NCBI GenBank assembly: GCA_002405835.1
Contig: DHMO01000021.1
Span: 728-10,979 of the forward strand
DNA: 10,252 bases
Reading direction: 5' to 3'
DNA from: Lentisphaeria bacterium UBA4640
Lineage (GTDB): Bacteria; Verrucomicrobiota; Lentisphaeria; Victivallales; UBA1829
Shown here: in pieces, positions 1 to 6,430 of the stretch
Layout: each line of letters starts with the position of its first letter
Position numbering within the stretch: position 1 is the stretch's first letter
Program-made: the position numbers and the translations under genes
Notes under the pieces: model-generated
What the model was told of the DNA's origin: nothing
What the model saw: only the letters and a program-made list of their open reading frames with translations
Databases searched by the model: none

Positions 1-425
<425 letters not shown>

Positions 426-438
426 GGTGTTGTTCCTT

Positions 439-1920
439 TCAGTTGAGCTTTGCGGCGAGTTCTGCGGCTTTGAAGACTGCGCGGGATTTGTTGAGGGTCT
501 CCTGGTATTCGTCTTCGGGGACGGAGTCGGCGACGATTCCGGCTCCGGCGCGCATGGTGAGCGTGTCGCCTTCAAGAATCATCGTGCGGATGACGATTGC
601 GAAATCCATGTTTCCGGAGTAGCTGAAGTATCCGGCCGCACCGCCGTAGATGCCGCGCGGGGAGTGTTCATGCTTCGCGATGAGCTGCATTGCGCGGATT
701 TTCGGAGCGCCCGAAAGCGTTCCCGCGGGGAATGCCGCGCGGAAGAGGTCGAAGCAGTCGTACTTCTCGTCGATCTCCGCTTCCACGTGCGAAACCAGGT
801 GCATGACGTGTGAGTAGCGTTCCACGATCATGAACTCCTTGACCTGCACTGCGCCCTTCGCGGCGACGCGTCCGATGTCGTTGCGCCCGAGGTCGACAAG
901 CATGACGTGCTCCGCGCGTTCCTTTTCGCTGTTGAGCATGTCGGCGGCGAGCTGGATATCCTCCTGTTCCGTTTTGCCGCGCGGACGTGTTCCCGCAATC
1001 GGGCGGACCGATCCGGTGCGTCCGGTGAGTTTGACGAGCTCTTCCGGGGAGGCTCCGATGAGGGTGCGTCCGCCGAATTTCGTGAAGAACGTGTAGGGCG
1101 AGGGATTGATCAGACGCAGTGCGCGATAGAGCTGGAGCGCACTTGCGGGCGCTTCGGTCGTGAACTTCTGCGACATGACGATCTGGATGCATTCTCCTTC
1201 ATAGATCGCCTTCTTAGCCGCCTCGACTTCCTCTTTGAATTCCTCACAGGTCATTTCGGGCTTGAAAGGTTTCATCGGACGCTCCTGTTCCTCGCCGATA
1301 TCAGGCTGCGGAACATGGGTGTTCAGGCGCTTGTGAAGGGTTTCAATCTTCTGAATCGCGCTGTCGTAGGCTTCGCGGAGCGACATGAATTCGCAGGGCT
1401 TTGTGCAGACCGAGATGATGATGGTGTGGCGGACGTTGTCGAAGATGATCATTTCATCGGTGAGCATGAAGCAGAGGAGCGGTGTGTTCTTTTCAAATTC
1501 GAGTTCCACGGACGGTTCGAATTTACGGATCGCATCGTATGCGACATATCCGATTGCGCCGCCGGTCAGCGGGGGAAGATCGGGCGTCTCAACGAGTTTG
1601 TGCGTGTTGAGGATCTTCTTGAGCTCGGTGAGCCCGTCCGCTCCGGGGAGCTCGGTGCGTCCTTTTTTCTTGTCCTCAATGACCACTTTGTCGGGCAGTT
1701 CCATGAGGATCGCGTAGGGGTTGACTCCGATGAAGGAGTAGCGCGCCCAGCGTTCGGAACCTTCGACGGATTCGAGGAGGAAGACCTCTTCATCGTCTTT
1801 GAACTTGTTGAGGACCGAGACGGGGGTTTCCATGTCCGCGAGGAATTCGCGGTAGACCGGTACGACGGCACCGGCTTCGCTGCGTTCCGAGAACGTTTTG
1901 AAATCGAGTTCTTTCAGCAT
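439..1920 (-). CDS. trpE: Anthranilate synthase component I
   Basis: This 493-residue chorismate-binding enzyme converts chorismate and ammonia (from TrpG) to anthranilate, the committed step of tryptophan synthesis. The N-terminal domain carries LLES at residues 48-51, and NPSPY lies at 272-276; both belong to the known tryptophan feedback pocket, so allosteric inhibition by Trp is likely. The catalytic domain holds GASPEELVKL (289-298), PIAGTRPRG (307-315), DLGRNDIGRV (343-352), PAGTLSGAPK (398-407) and GAGIVADS (459-466). Ala in PIAGT favours TrpE over PabB, which normally has PIKGT. Length is normal for the family. The start is supported by GAAGGAG seven bases upstream of the ATG. The gene lies behind a leader-peptide attenuator and is followed 13 bases later by trpG. 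Nothing suggests truncation. Confidence 0.97.
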   Translation of the reverse strand: MLKELDFKTFSERSEAGAVVPVYREFLADMETPVSVLNKFKDDEEVFLLESVEGSERWARYSFIGVNPYAILMELPDKVVIEDKKKGRTELPGADGLTELKKILNTHKLVETPDLPPLTGGAIGYVAYDAIRKFEPSVELEFEKNTPLLCFMLTDEMIIFDNVRHTIIISVCTKPCEFMSLREAYDSAIQKIETLHKRLNTHVPQPDIGEEQERPMKPFKPEMTCEEFKEEVEAAKKAIYEGECIQIVMSQKFTTEAPASALQLYRALRLINPSPYTFFTKFGGRTLIGASPEELVKLTGRTGSVRPIAGTRPRGKTEQEDIQLAADMLNSEKERAEHVMLVDLGRNDIGRVAAKGAVQVKEFMIVERYSHVMHLVSHVEAEIDEKYDCFDLFRAAFPAGTLSGAPKIRAMQLIAKHEHSPRGIYGGAAGYFSYSGNMDFAIVIRTMILEGDTLTMRAGAGIVADSVPEDEYQETLNKSRAVFKAAELAAKLN

Positions 1921-1972
1921 TTTAGTACTCCTTCAAGAGTTTGTTTTTATGTTCAAGTTTGTTTTTCGTCAC

Positions 1973-2024
1973 AAAAAAAACGGCGGATTGATAAACTTTG
2001 TTCAAGTTTGCCAATCCGCCGTTT
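1973..2024 (-). terminator. Intrinsic terminator of the trp leader (3:4 hairpin)
   Basis: On the minus strand, AAACGGCGGATTG (2024-2012) pairs perfectly with CAATCCGCCGTTT (1990-1978), a 13-bp GC-rich stem. A second stem inside it pairs AAACTT (2009-2004) with AAGTTT (1998-1993) around a 5-base loop. Eight consecutive T residues (1980-1973) follow directly. It lies between the leader peptide and trpE, where a terminator would make sense only if conditional, so it is read as the attenuator's terminator. Confidence 0.93.
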
Positions 2025-2050
2025 AAGAGAACGACTGAATTTACTTACAA

Positions 2051-2131
2051 TTAATACGCATCAGCCGCCGTGGATTGACATCCGCGACGCCACCAACCCG
2101 TGTAGAGCATGTTGCAAGTGATACGTTTCAT
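2051..2131 (-). CDS. trpL: trp operon leader peptide with tandem Trp codons
   Basis: This 26-codon ORF starts MKRITCNMLYTGWWRRGC and ends ADAY before a TAA stop. Codons 13 and 14 (positions 2095-2090) are adjacent TGG codons in the context GWWR, the same four residues found in the enterobacterial trp leader peptide. A ribosome site, AAAAGGA, lies 10 bases upstream of the ATG at 2131. A candidate promoter lies about 25-55 bases upstream, and a strong terminator follows the stop codon and precedes trpE. The peptide is expected to have no function of its own. Its translation would sense charged tRNA-Trp: a ribosome stalled at codons 13-14 changes folding of the RNA just downstream. The frame is open further upstream, to an ATG at 2233, but those codons overlap the preceding gene and the promoter, so that longer form is rejected. 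Confidence 0.85.
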   Translation of the reverse strand: MKRITCNMLYTGWWRRGCQSTAADAY

Positions 2132-2157
2132 TGTGTTAAAATCCTTTTGTTGCAGAT

Positions 2158-2185
2158 AATTTACCGCATTTTCCGGAAAATGCAA
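2158..2185 (-). promoter_or_regulatory. Candidate trp operon promoter
   Basis: TTGCAT (2185-2180) resembles a -35 box, and TAAATT (2163-2158), 16 bases on, matches four of six -10 consensus bases. A start site near 2151 would put the leader ATG about 20 bases into the transcript, similar to known trp leaders. It begins only about 10 bases past the stop codon of the upstream membrane-protein gene. The spacer is filled by an 18-bp palindrome. This is a consensus match only. Confidence 0.5.
2166..2183. promoter_or_regulatory. Perfect 18-bp palindrome, possible operator
   Basis: GCATTTTCCGGAAAATGC is its own reverse complement over all 18 bases. It overlaps the -35 box and fills the spacer of the candidate trp promoter, a position where a bound dimeric repressor would block RNA polymerase. 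It does not match the CTAG-type TrpR operator of enterobacteria. It could instead be the 3' end hairpin of the upstream gene, but it has no unpaired loop and no T run on either side, so an operator is the better reading. Confidence 0.45.
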
Positions 2186-2195
2186 GCCTTGAAAA

Positions 2196-3980
2196 TTATT
2201 TTTTCCGATTTTTTTGCAGCTGCATTTCCGCATTGCGGATGTAGTCCTGAATTCCGGGGAAGGCGGAATCGTGGTCGATCATGTACTGCCAGTCCCGGAT
2301 CGCTCCCGCGTAATCCTGCTTGAGATATTTCAGAATCGCGGTGACCGGATAGTTCGGAACATCTTTGCCGTCGACAATGACCGTGGAGCCCCATTTTTCG
2401 AATGCCGCGAGCCGTGCCCGGTCGTTCGTTTCCAGAAATGAACGGAAGAGAAGCTCCTTCAGACGCGCGTCATAGAGCTCAAAATTGTAGAGCGGCGTCG
2501 TTTCGGCTTTCGGAATGAAAGCGTCGAAGATGGCGTAAGCCTCCTGCCGTTTGCCTTCGAGCAGAGCCGCCGCCATTTCAAATGCCTGAATCGTTCCGCG
2601 GCGGGTTTCGCGCGTGTATTCCGTTTCGCGGGGGAGGTCGGGAAGACTGTTTTTGAGGTGAAGTTTTTCGAGCGCTTCGCGGATCGGAACCGGATCGCTG
2701 TTCCAGAGTCCGAGCTGGGCGTGAAGAACAAGAAAACGGTCGTTCGGCAGTTCAAAAGAGTAGACGCCCCAGCGTCCGAGCGTTGCGGAATCCTTCCAGA
2801 ACGGCATGTGCCAGAGTGTGGAGCCGAGTACGAACACGCCGAGTGCGGCTCCGGCCCATCCGAAACGGGGAATCCAGTTCGGGCGTTCGCGGAAAATGCG
2901 TTCAAGCAGGAAGCCGATGCACGCCCAGACCGCAAGGTTCGGAAGGTAGGAGTAGCGGTCCGCGTAATCAACCGGCGAATAGACGACCGCTCCGGTGAAC
3001 GGCATGAAAAAGACTCCGAAAACGACTCCGAATCCAAGAAAGCTCAACAGGATTGTTTTCCATGCAATGCCCGCTTTTCTGCTCAGCACGATGAGACCTC
3101 CGGCGAATGCGAAGAAGCCCGGAATCATCCACCAGTCGCTCCAGTCGATGTAGGGATAGCAGGGATTCGTTTCGAGCGGGAACACGCCGTTCACCGAATA
3201 GAACAGAAGGTTGTGCAGGACAACCGTGATGCAGCGCGGGAACGGTTCAAATTCCGGTCGGAAGCGGAGAAAAAGAACGAGTCCGGCCATGACAGCCGCC
3301 ACGCCGGCGGCTCCGGCGAGAACCGTCTTCCAGCGGAAGCGTTCGGGATATTTCCAGCAGAGCCAGACCGCTGCCGCCGCGGGGAGCCCGACTGCCGTCG
3401 GCTTGGCTGTCAGCGAAAGCAGGAAGCAGAGTATCGACGGCAGAAGCCAGCGGAGTTTTCCCGGATTCACGAGAAACAGCCGGAACGAAAGCAGAGCGAG
3501 GAATCCGCTCAGCACATCCTTGCGCTCCGCAATCCAGACGACGGATTCGAGGCGCTGTGGAGAAAGCGCCCAGAACAGTGCGCAGGCGAGCGCGAGTCCC
3601 TTGCGCAGTCCGAGCGCGCGCAGAATTCCTGTGAAAAGTGCGGCGGAACATCCGTGCAGCAGAATGTTGGTCAGGTGAAAACCGAACGCCGATTCCGTTC
3701 CGCCCCAGATCAGATGATCCAGCATCAGCGAATACATCGTCAGCGGCGTCCAGAGACCTAATGTGTTGCCGTGCAGGTAATAACGGATATTTTCAAGAGT
3801 GAATGCAATATGCGGATTGTGTACGACGTAATAGGAATCGTCCCAGTCGGTCAGAAAACCGTATGCGAGCGATGGCGCAAAGACAAGCATGGTGAGTGCG
3901 GCCGCCAGCAGTTCGGGCAGGAATCTGCGGAAAAAACCGGTTTCGGTTTGCGGAATTTCTGAACTCTGAGAGGAAAACAT
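2196..3980 (-). CDS. TMTC-like GT-C membrane glycosyltransferase family protein
   Basis: A 594-residue integral membrane protein with roughly ten hydrophobic segments between residues 22 and 390, followed by a soluble C-terminal part of about 200 residues. DWDD at 45-48 followed by NPHI (55-58) lies in the first external loop, where GT-C enzymes carry acidic catalytic or metal-binding residues. ESVVWIAERKDVLSGF (145-160) and DYADRYSYLP (338-347) closely match motifs of the TMTC / DUF1736 proteins, several animal members of which transfer mannose to proteins. The usual C-terminal TPR array is reduced: one TPR-like unit (AILKYLKQDYAGAIRDWQYM) is visible near the end. Likely donor is a polyprenyl-phosphate sugar; the acceptor is unknown. 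The start is supported by GGAG five bases before the ATG. It is preceded by a terminator hairpin and followed by the trp promoter. Confidence 0.85.
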   Translation of the reverse strand: MFSSQSSEIPQTETGFFRRFLPELLAAALTMLVFAPSLAYGFLTDWDDSYYVVHNPHIAFTLENIRYYLHGNTLGLWTPLTMYSLMLDHLIWGGTESAFGFHLTNILLHGCSAALFTGILRALGLRKGLALACALFWALSPQRLESVVWIAERKDVLSGFLALLSFRLFLVNPGKLRWLLPSILCFLLSLTAKPTAVGLPAAAAVWLCWKYPERFRWKTVLAGAAGVAAVMAGLVLFLRFRPEFEPFPRCITVVLHNLLFYSVNGVFPLETNPCYPYIDWSDWWMIPGFFAFAGGLIVLSRKAGIAWKTILLSFLGFGVVFGVFFMPFTGAVVYSPVDYADRYSYLPNLAVWACIGFLLERIFRERPNWIPRFGWAGAALGVFVLGSTLWHMPFWKDSATLGRWGVYSFELPNDRFLVLHAQLGLWNSDPVPIREALEKLHLKNSLPDLPRETEYTRETRRGTIQAFEMAAALLEGKRQEAYAIFDAFIPKAETTPLYNFELYDARLKELLFRSFLETNDRARLAAFEKWGSTVIVDGKDVPNYPVTAILKYLKQDYAGAIRDWQYMIDHDSAFPGIQDYIRNAEMQLQKNRKK

Positions 3981-3993
3981 AAAATCTCCATAG

Positions 3994-4035
3994 ATAAAAG
4001 TCTGCCCTTTTCGCAGGAAAATGCGGAAAGGGCAG
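3994..4035 (-). terminator. Hairpin terminator after the dehydrogenase gene
   Basis: On the minus strand, CTGCCCTTTCCGCA (4035-4022) pairs with TGCGAAAAGGGCAG (4015-4002): 14 positions with one A-C mismatch around a 6-base loop. ACTTTTATC follows, a short T run. It lies 27 bases past the dehydrogenase stop. It also lies only 12 bases before the ribosome site of the next gene, so partial read-through or a 5' RNA-stabilising role is possible. Confidence 0.7.
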
Positions 4036-4062
4036 GGAATTCAAGCGGTCATGGACCGTTGA

Positions 4063-5193
4063 TTATTGATCAGCGTCCTTCGGATCGGTGACGACCGCGA
4101 TCTTGATGCCGGCCATGCTGACGTTCGCCTTGAGAGCGGCGTCGATGTCCTTGAGCAGGAAGTGGTGCGTGACGAGCTGTTCGACCGGGAGTCCGATTGC
4201 TTTCGCTCTGCGGAGGAAGTCGAATGTGTTCGGGTAATCCTGCGGGGTGTAGACCCAGCTTCCGACCAGGGAGATTTCCTTGTTGCAGAAGTCGAAGTGC
4301 GGGTTGATCGGGGCGTTGCCGCCGTCGAGGAAGAAGCCGACTTCGCAGAATCCGCCGCCGCGGCGGACCATCTTGAGCGCGTTTGCGTGAGCCGCCGGAA
4401 CGCCGGTGCACTGGAAGACGAATTCCGCGCCGAGTCCATCCGTAGCCGCTTTGATTTCCGCGAGCATGTCTTCAAACTTCGCATACTTGGTGAAGTTGAA
4501 GGTCTTGGATGCGCCGAACTCTTTTGCCTTTTCAAGGCGGGAGTCATTGCCGTCGACTGCGATGATGTTTTCAACGCCGAGGGTGCGGACAACCGCCATG
4601 ACCATCAGACCGATCGGGCCGCAGCCCTGGATGAGGACGGTGGTGTTGAAGCGGAGAAGTCCGGTCGTTTTTGCGCGTTCGACACAGTGGACGGCGACGG
4701 CGGCCGGTTCGATCAGCATGCGCTGGTCAAGGGTCATGCCGGTGACGTTGAAGAAGGTCGAGCCTTTGCGGATTTTCAGATAGGTGCCGAAGTAGCCGTT
4801 GAGGTGCACTTCGTCATCCGGGAAGAGTCCGTAAACGCCGACGTTTTCGCAGAGGCTTGTGCGTGCGGGAGTGTTTTTGCAGGCGGGGCAGTGTCCGCAG
4901 GGGATGATGCAGGTGACGATCTTGTCGCCGAGTCCGACTGCGCGTCCCTGGGAGTCTGTCTTGATGTTCTTGCCGATCTTGACGATTTCGCCGGAACCTT
5001 CGTGTCCGAGAACAACGCCTTTTGCGCAGAGACCGAACGGGTCGCGCTTGTACTCGTGTCCGTCGGTGCCGCAGACGCCGCATCCTTCGACTTTGACGAG
5101 CATTTCATCATCGTTGATTTCCGGAATCGGGTATTCGCGGAACTCGAATTTGCCGGGTTCGACCAGCATTGCAACTGTTGCCATTTCAGCCAT
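4063..5193 (-). CDS. Zinc-dependent medium-chain alcohol/polyol dehydrogenase
   Basis: A 376-residue cytoplasmic NAD(P)-dependent dehydrogenase of the medium-chain superfamily (GroES-like domain plus Rossmann domain). Predicted catalytic zinc ligands are Cys41 (GCGVCGTD), His64 (LGHE) and Glu162 (IEPAAVAVH). The structural zinc lobe has four cysteines, 99, 102, 105 and 115; the last spacing is slightly longer than usual. GCGPIG (190-195) is the dinucleotide-binding loop. The architecture fits the sorbitol / threonine / butanediol dehydrogenase branch, but the substrate cannot be read from the sequence. The start at 5193 is chosen because GGAGG lies about 10 bases upstream. An ATG at 5265 in the same frame would add 24 residues, but those codons cover the promoter and ribosome site. 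The gene appears to be a single transcription unit with its own promoter and terminator. Confidence 0.92.
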   Translation of the reverse strand: MAEMATVAMLVEPGKFEFREYPIPEINDDEMLVKVEGCGVCGTDGHEYKRDPFGLCAKGVVLGHEGSGEIVKIGKNIKTDSQGRAVGLGDKIVTCIIPCGHCPACKNTPARTSLCENVGVYGLFPDDEVHLNGYFGTYLKIRKGSTFFNVTGMTLDQRMLIEPAAVAVHCVERAKTTGLLRFNTTVLIQGCGPIGLMVMAVVRTLGVENIIAVDGNDSRLEKAKEFGASKTFNFTKYAKFEDMLAEIKAATDGLGAEFVFQCTGVPAAHANALKMVRRGGGFCEVGFFLDGGNAPINPHFDFCNKEISLVGSWVYTPQDYPNTFDFLRRAKAIGLPVEQLVTHHFLLKDIDAALKANVSMAGIKIAVVTDPKDADQ

Positions 5194-5239
5194 TTTATCA
5201 ATTCCTCCAAATGAAATTGTTAGGTTTTTTCTAATACAT

Positions 5240-5265
5240 ATTATACCTGAAACCGGAAAAATCAA
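5240..5265 (-). promoter_or_regulatory. Candidate promoter of the dehydrogenase gene
   Basis: A perfect TATAAT (5245-5240) lies about 46 bases upstream of the dehydrogenase ATG. The nearest -35-like hexamer, TTGATT (5265-5260), is only 14 bases away, shorter than the usual 16-18. The -10 call is therefore better supported than the -35, and an activator could be needed. Confidence 0.5.
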
Positions 5266-5283
5266 GTGGTTTTCTGCAAAAAA

Positions 5284-6417
5284 TCAGAGCTTTTTCAGGT
5301 TTTGGTAGAATTCCAGCATTCCTTTTGCAGCGGAAAGTCCGGAATCCTTCCGTTCCTCGCGGATCTGCACGGCTTCGCGCTGAGCGGCGAGGGCGTCGTC
5401 AAGCCTGCATGCCGCATAATTCGCGCGTGCGAGCGTTTCCAGTGCCTGCGCATGAAGCTGCTTTCTGCCGCTTGTCCGGAAGTGTGCTTCCGCCTGTTTC
5501 GCGAGTCCCAGAATCTGTTTCACCGGAAGCTGCGGCGGTTCCGCAGTCTGCAGCAGCGCTTGTGCCAGAAGCAGCGCATTCATCGGGGATTTCGCGGCGA
5601 ACGCCGCGGTCTCTTCAACTGCGCGGTTCCATTCCTGCGGAGCCGCATCGCGGAGAAGATTCAAGAGGGCGAGACGGAGCCAGAGTTTGCTTTCCGGATG
5701 TTTGCGGATGTGTTCCGTGAGAAATTTCGCGGCTCCTGCAGTCTGACGCTTGAGCTGGAATGCATAAAGACGCGCCTGAAGCGCGATGGCGTCGCCGGGA
5801 GAGATCGCAAGAATCTTGTCGGCGGTTTGCGCGACCACATCGGGGAGTCCGGCGCGAAGTGCTGTCTGAAGTTCGGAACGGAGCTCCGCCACTTTGCGCT
5901 GGCTGGAGAGCGAGAAGCGTCCGGCGAGCAGTGCATCCATGACGGATTCAATTTCGATGGGGTGTCCGCTCCAGACAATAGCTCCGTTTTGAGAAATGAA
6001 AGTGTAGGGGAGTGTGGCGATTCCAACCGCGAAATTGCGGTAGGTGCGCCCGTCTTTGTCCACGCCCAGATTCAGTTCCGGGCGGTTGCCGGCGAGTGTC
6101 CGGGTGAGCTCCTCTTTGGAATTTTTTGCGACGGTTTGAAGCAGAACCGCGGAGTGTTCCGTTTTGCCGCCGTACATCTCCTCAAGCGACGCCATCAGAT
6201 TGAGAGTCTGCTGGAAATCCGGAGAAAGGGCGTTGGCGAAGGTGAGGATCTGAAAGAATTTGAAATTTTCAGGCGAAACCGCCGGGCGCTCCGGGGACTG
6301 GCCTTTGAGGATCCAGTCCGCCGAAACGGACGGCATTTTCGCGCCGGGCGCAAGAGAGATTTGCGCCTGAACCGCTGTGAATGCTGCAAACAGAAGAATC
6401 AGAAGCAAAGCTCTCAT
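5284..6417 (-). CDS. Secreted thioredoxin-fold protein without redox cysteines, with helical repeats
   Basis: A 377-residue exported protein. Residues 1-18 (MRALLLILLFAAFTAVQA) are a clear signal peptide with a likely cut before Gln19. Residues about 22-165 look like a TlpA/AhpC-type thioredoxin fold: an APGAKMPSVSADWILKG lead-in (23-39), the strand FFQILTFANALSPDF (54-68), and a cis-Pro strand TLPYTFISQNGAIVWSGHP (135-153). Where WCxxC is expected there is FANALSPD, with no cysteine; the only Cys of the protein is Cys337. It should therefore be redox-inactive, perhaps a binding or scaffold module. Residues about 170-375 are alpha-helical with TPR-like periodicity. I chose the ATG at 6417 because GAGG lies six bases upstream and the signal peptide follows directly; a longer frame to 6444 would overlap gatA. 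It begins 13 bases after the gatA stop. Function unknown. Confidence 0.8.
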   Translation of the reverse strand: MRALLLILLFAAFTAVQAQISLAPGAKMPSVSADWILKGQSPERPAVSPENFKFFQILTFANALSPDFQQTLNLMASLEEMYGGKTEHSAVLLQTVAKNSKEELTRTLAGNRPELNLGVDKDGRTYRNFAVGIATLPYTFISQNGAIVWSGHPIEIESVMDALLAGRFSLSSQRKVAELRSELQTALRAGLPDVVAQTADKILAISPGDAIALQARLYAFQLKRQTAGAAKFLTEHIRKHPESKLWLRLALLNLLRDAAPQEWNRAVEETAAFAAKSPMNALLLAQALLQTAEPPQLPVKQILGLAKQAEAHFRTSGRKQLHAQALETLARANYAACRLDDALAAQREAVQIREERKDSGLSAAKGMLEFYQNLKKL

Positions 6418-6430
6418 AAAGCACCTCGTT

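Larger units (their letters stand above)
1973..2131 (-). promoter_or_regulatory. Ribosome-mediated trp attenuator (leader ORF plus alternative hairpins)
   Basis: Directly after the tandem Trp codons, CGTCGCGGAT (2089-2080) can pair with ATCCACGGCG (2075-2066) around the loop GTCA, giving a 10-position stem with one C-A mismatch and one G-U pair: the 1:2 hairpin. The overlapping segment GTCAATCC (2079-2072) can instead pair over 8 positions, one of them G-U, with GGATTGGC (2017-2010). That second segment is part of the 5' arm of the terminator, so this is a 2:3 antiterminator. A ribosome stalled at codons 13-14 would cover the 5' arm of 1:2, free segment 2 and block the terminator. With enough charged tRNA-Trp, the ribosome moves on, 1:2 and 3:4 form, and transcription stops before trpE. 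The pairings are seen in the sequence; the switching is inferred from the enterobacterial model. Confidence 0.83.

Noticed and set aside
907..2121. Plus-strand open frame of 404 codons opposite trpE and the trp leader
   Set aside because: It runs across trpE, the terminator and trpL on the opposite strand, has no recognisable motifs, and is explained by codon bias of trpE.
2132..2233. Longer version of the leader ORF starting at 2233
   Set aside because: It would overlap the end of the membrane-protein gene and translate through the promoter. The ATG at 2131 has its own ribosome site and correct spacing for an attenuator.
5194..5283. Terminator for the pfp-gat operon after the thioredoxin-fold gene
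   Set aside because: The stop codon is followed by a T run, but I found no stable GC-containing stem before it; only weak A/T pairing is possible.
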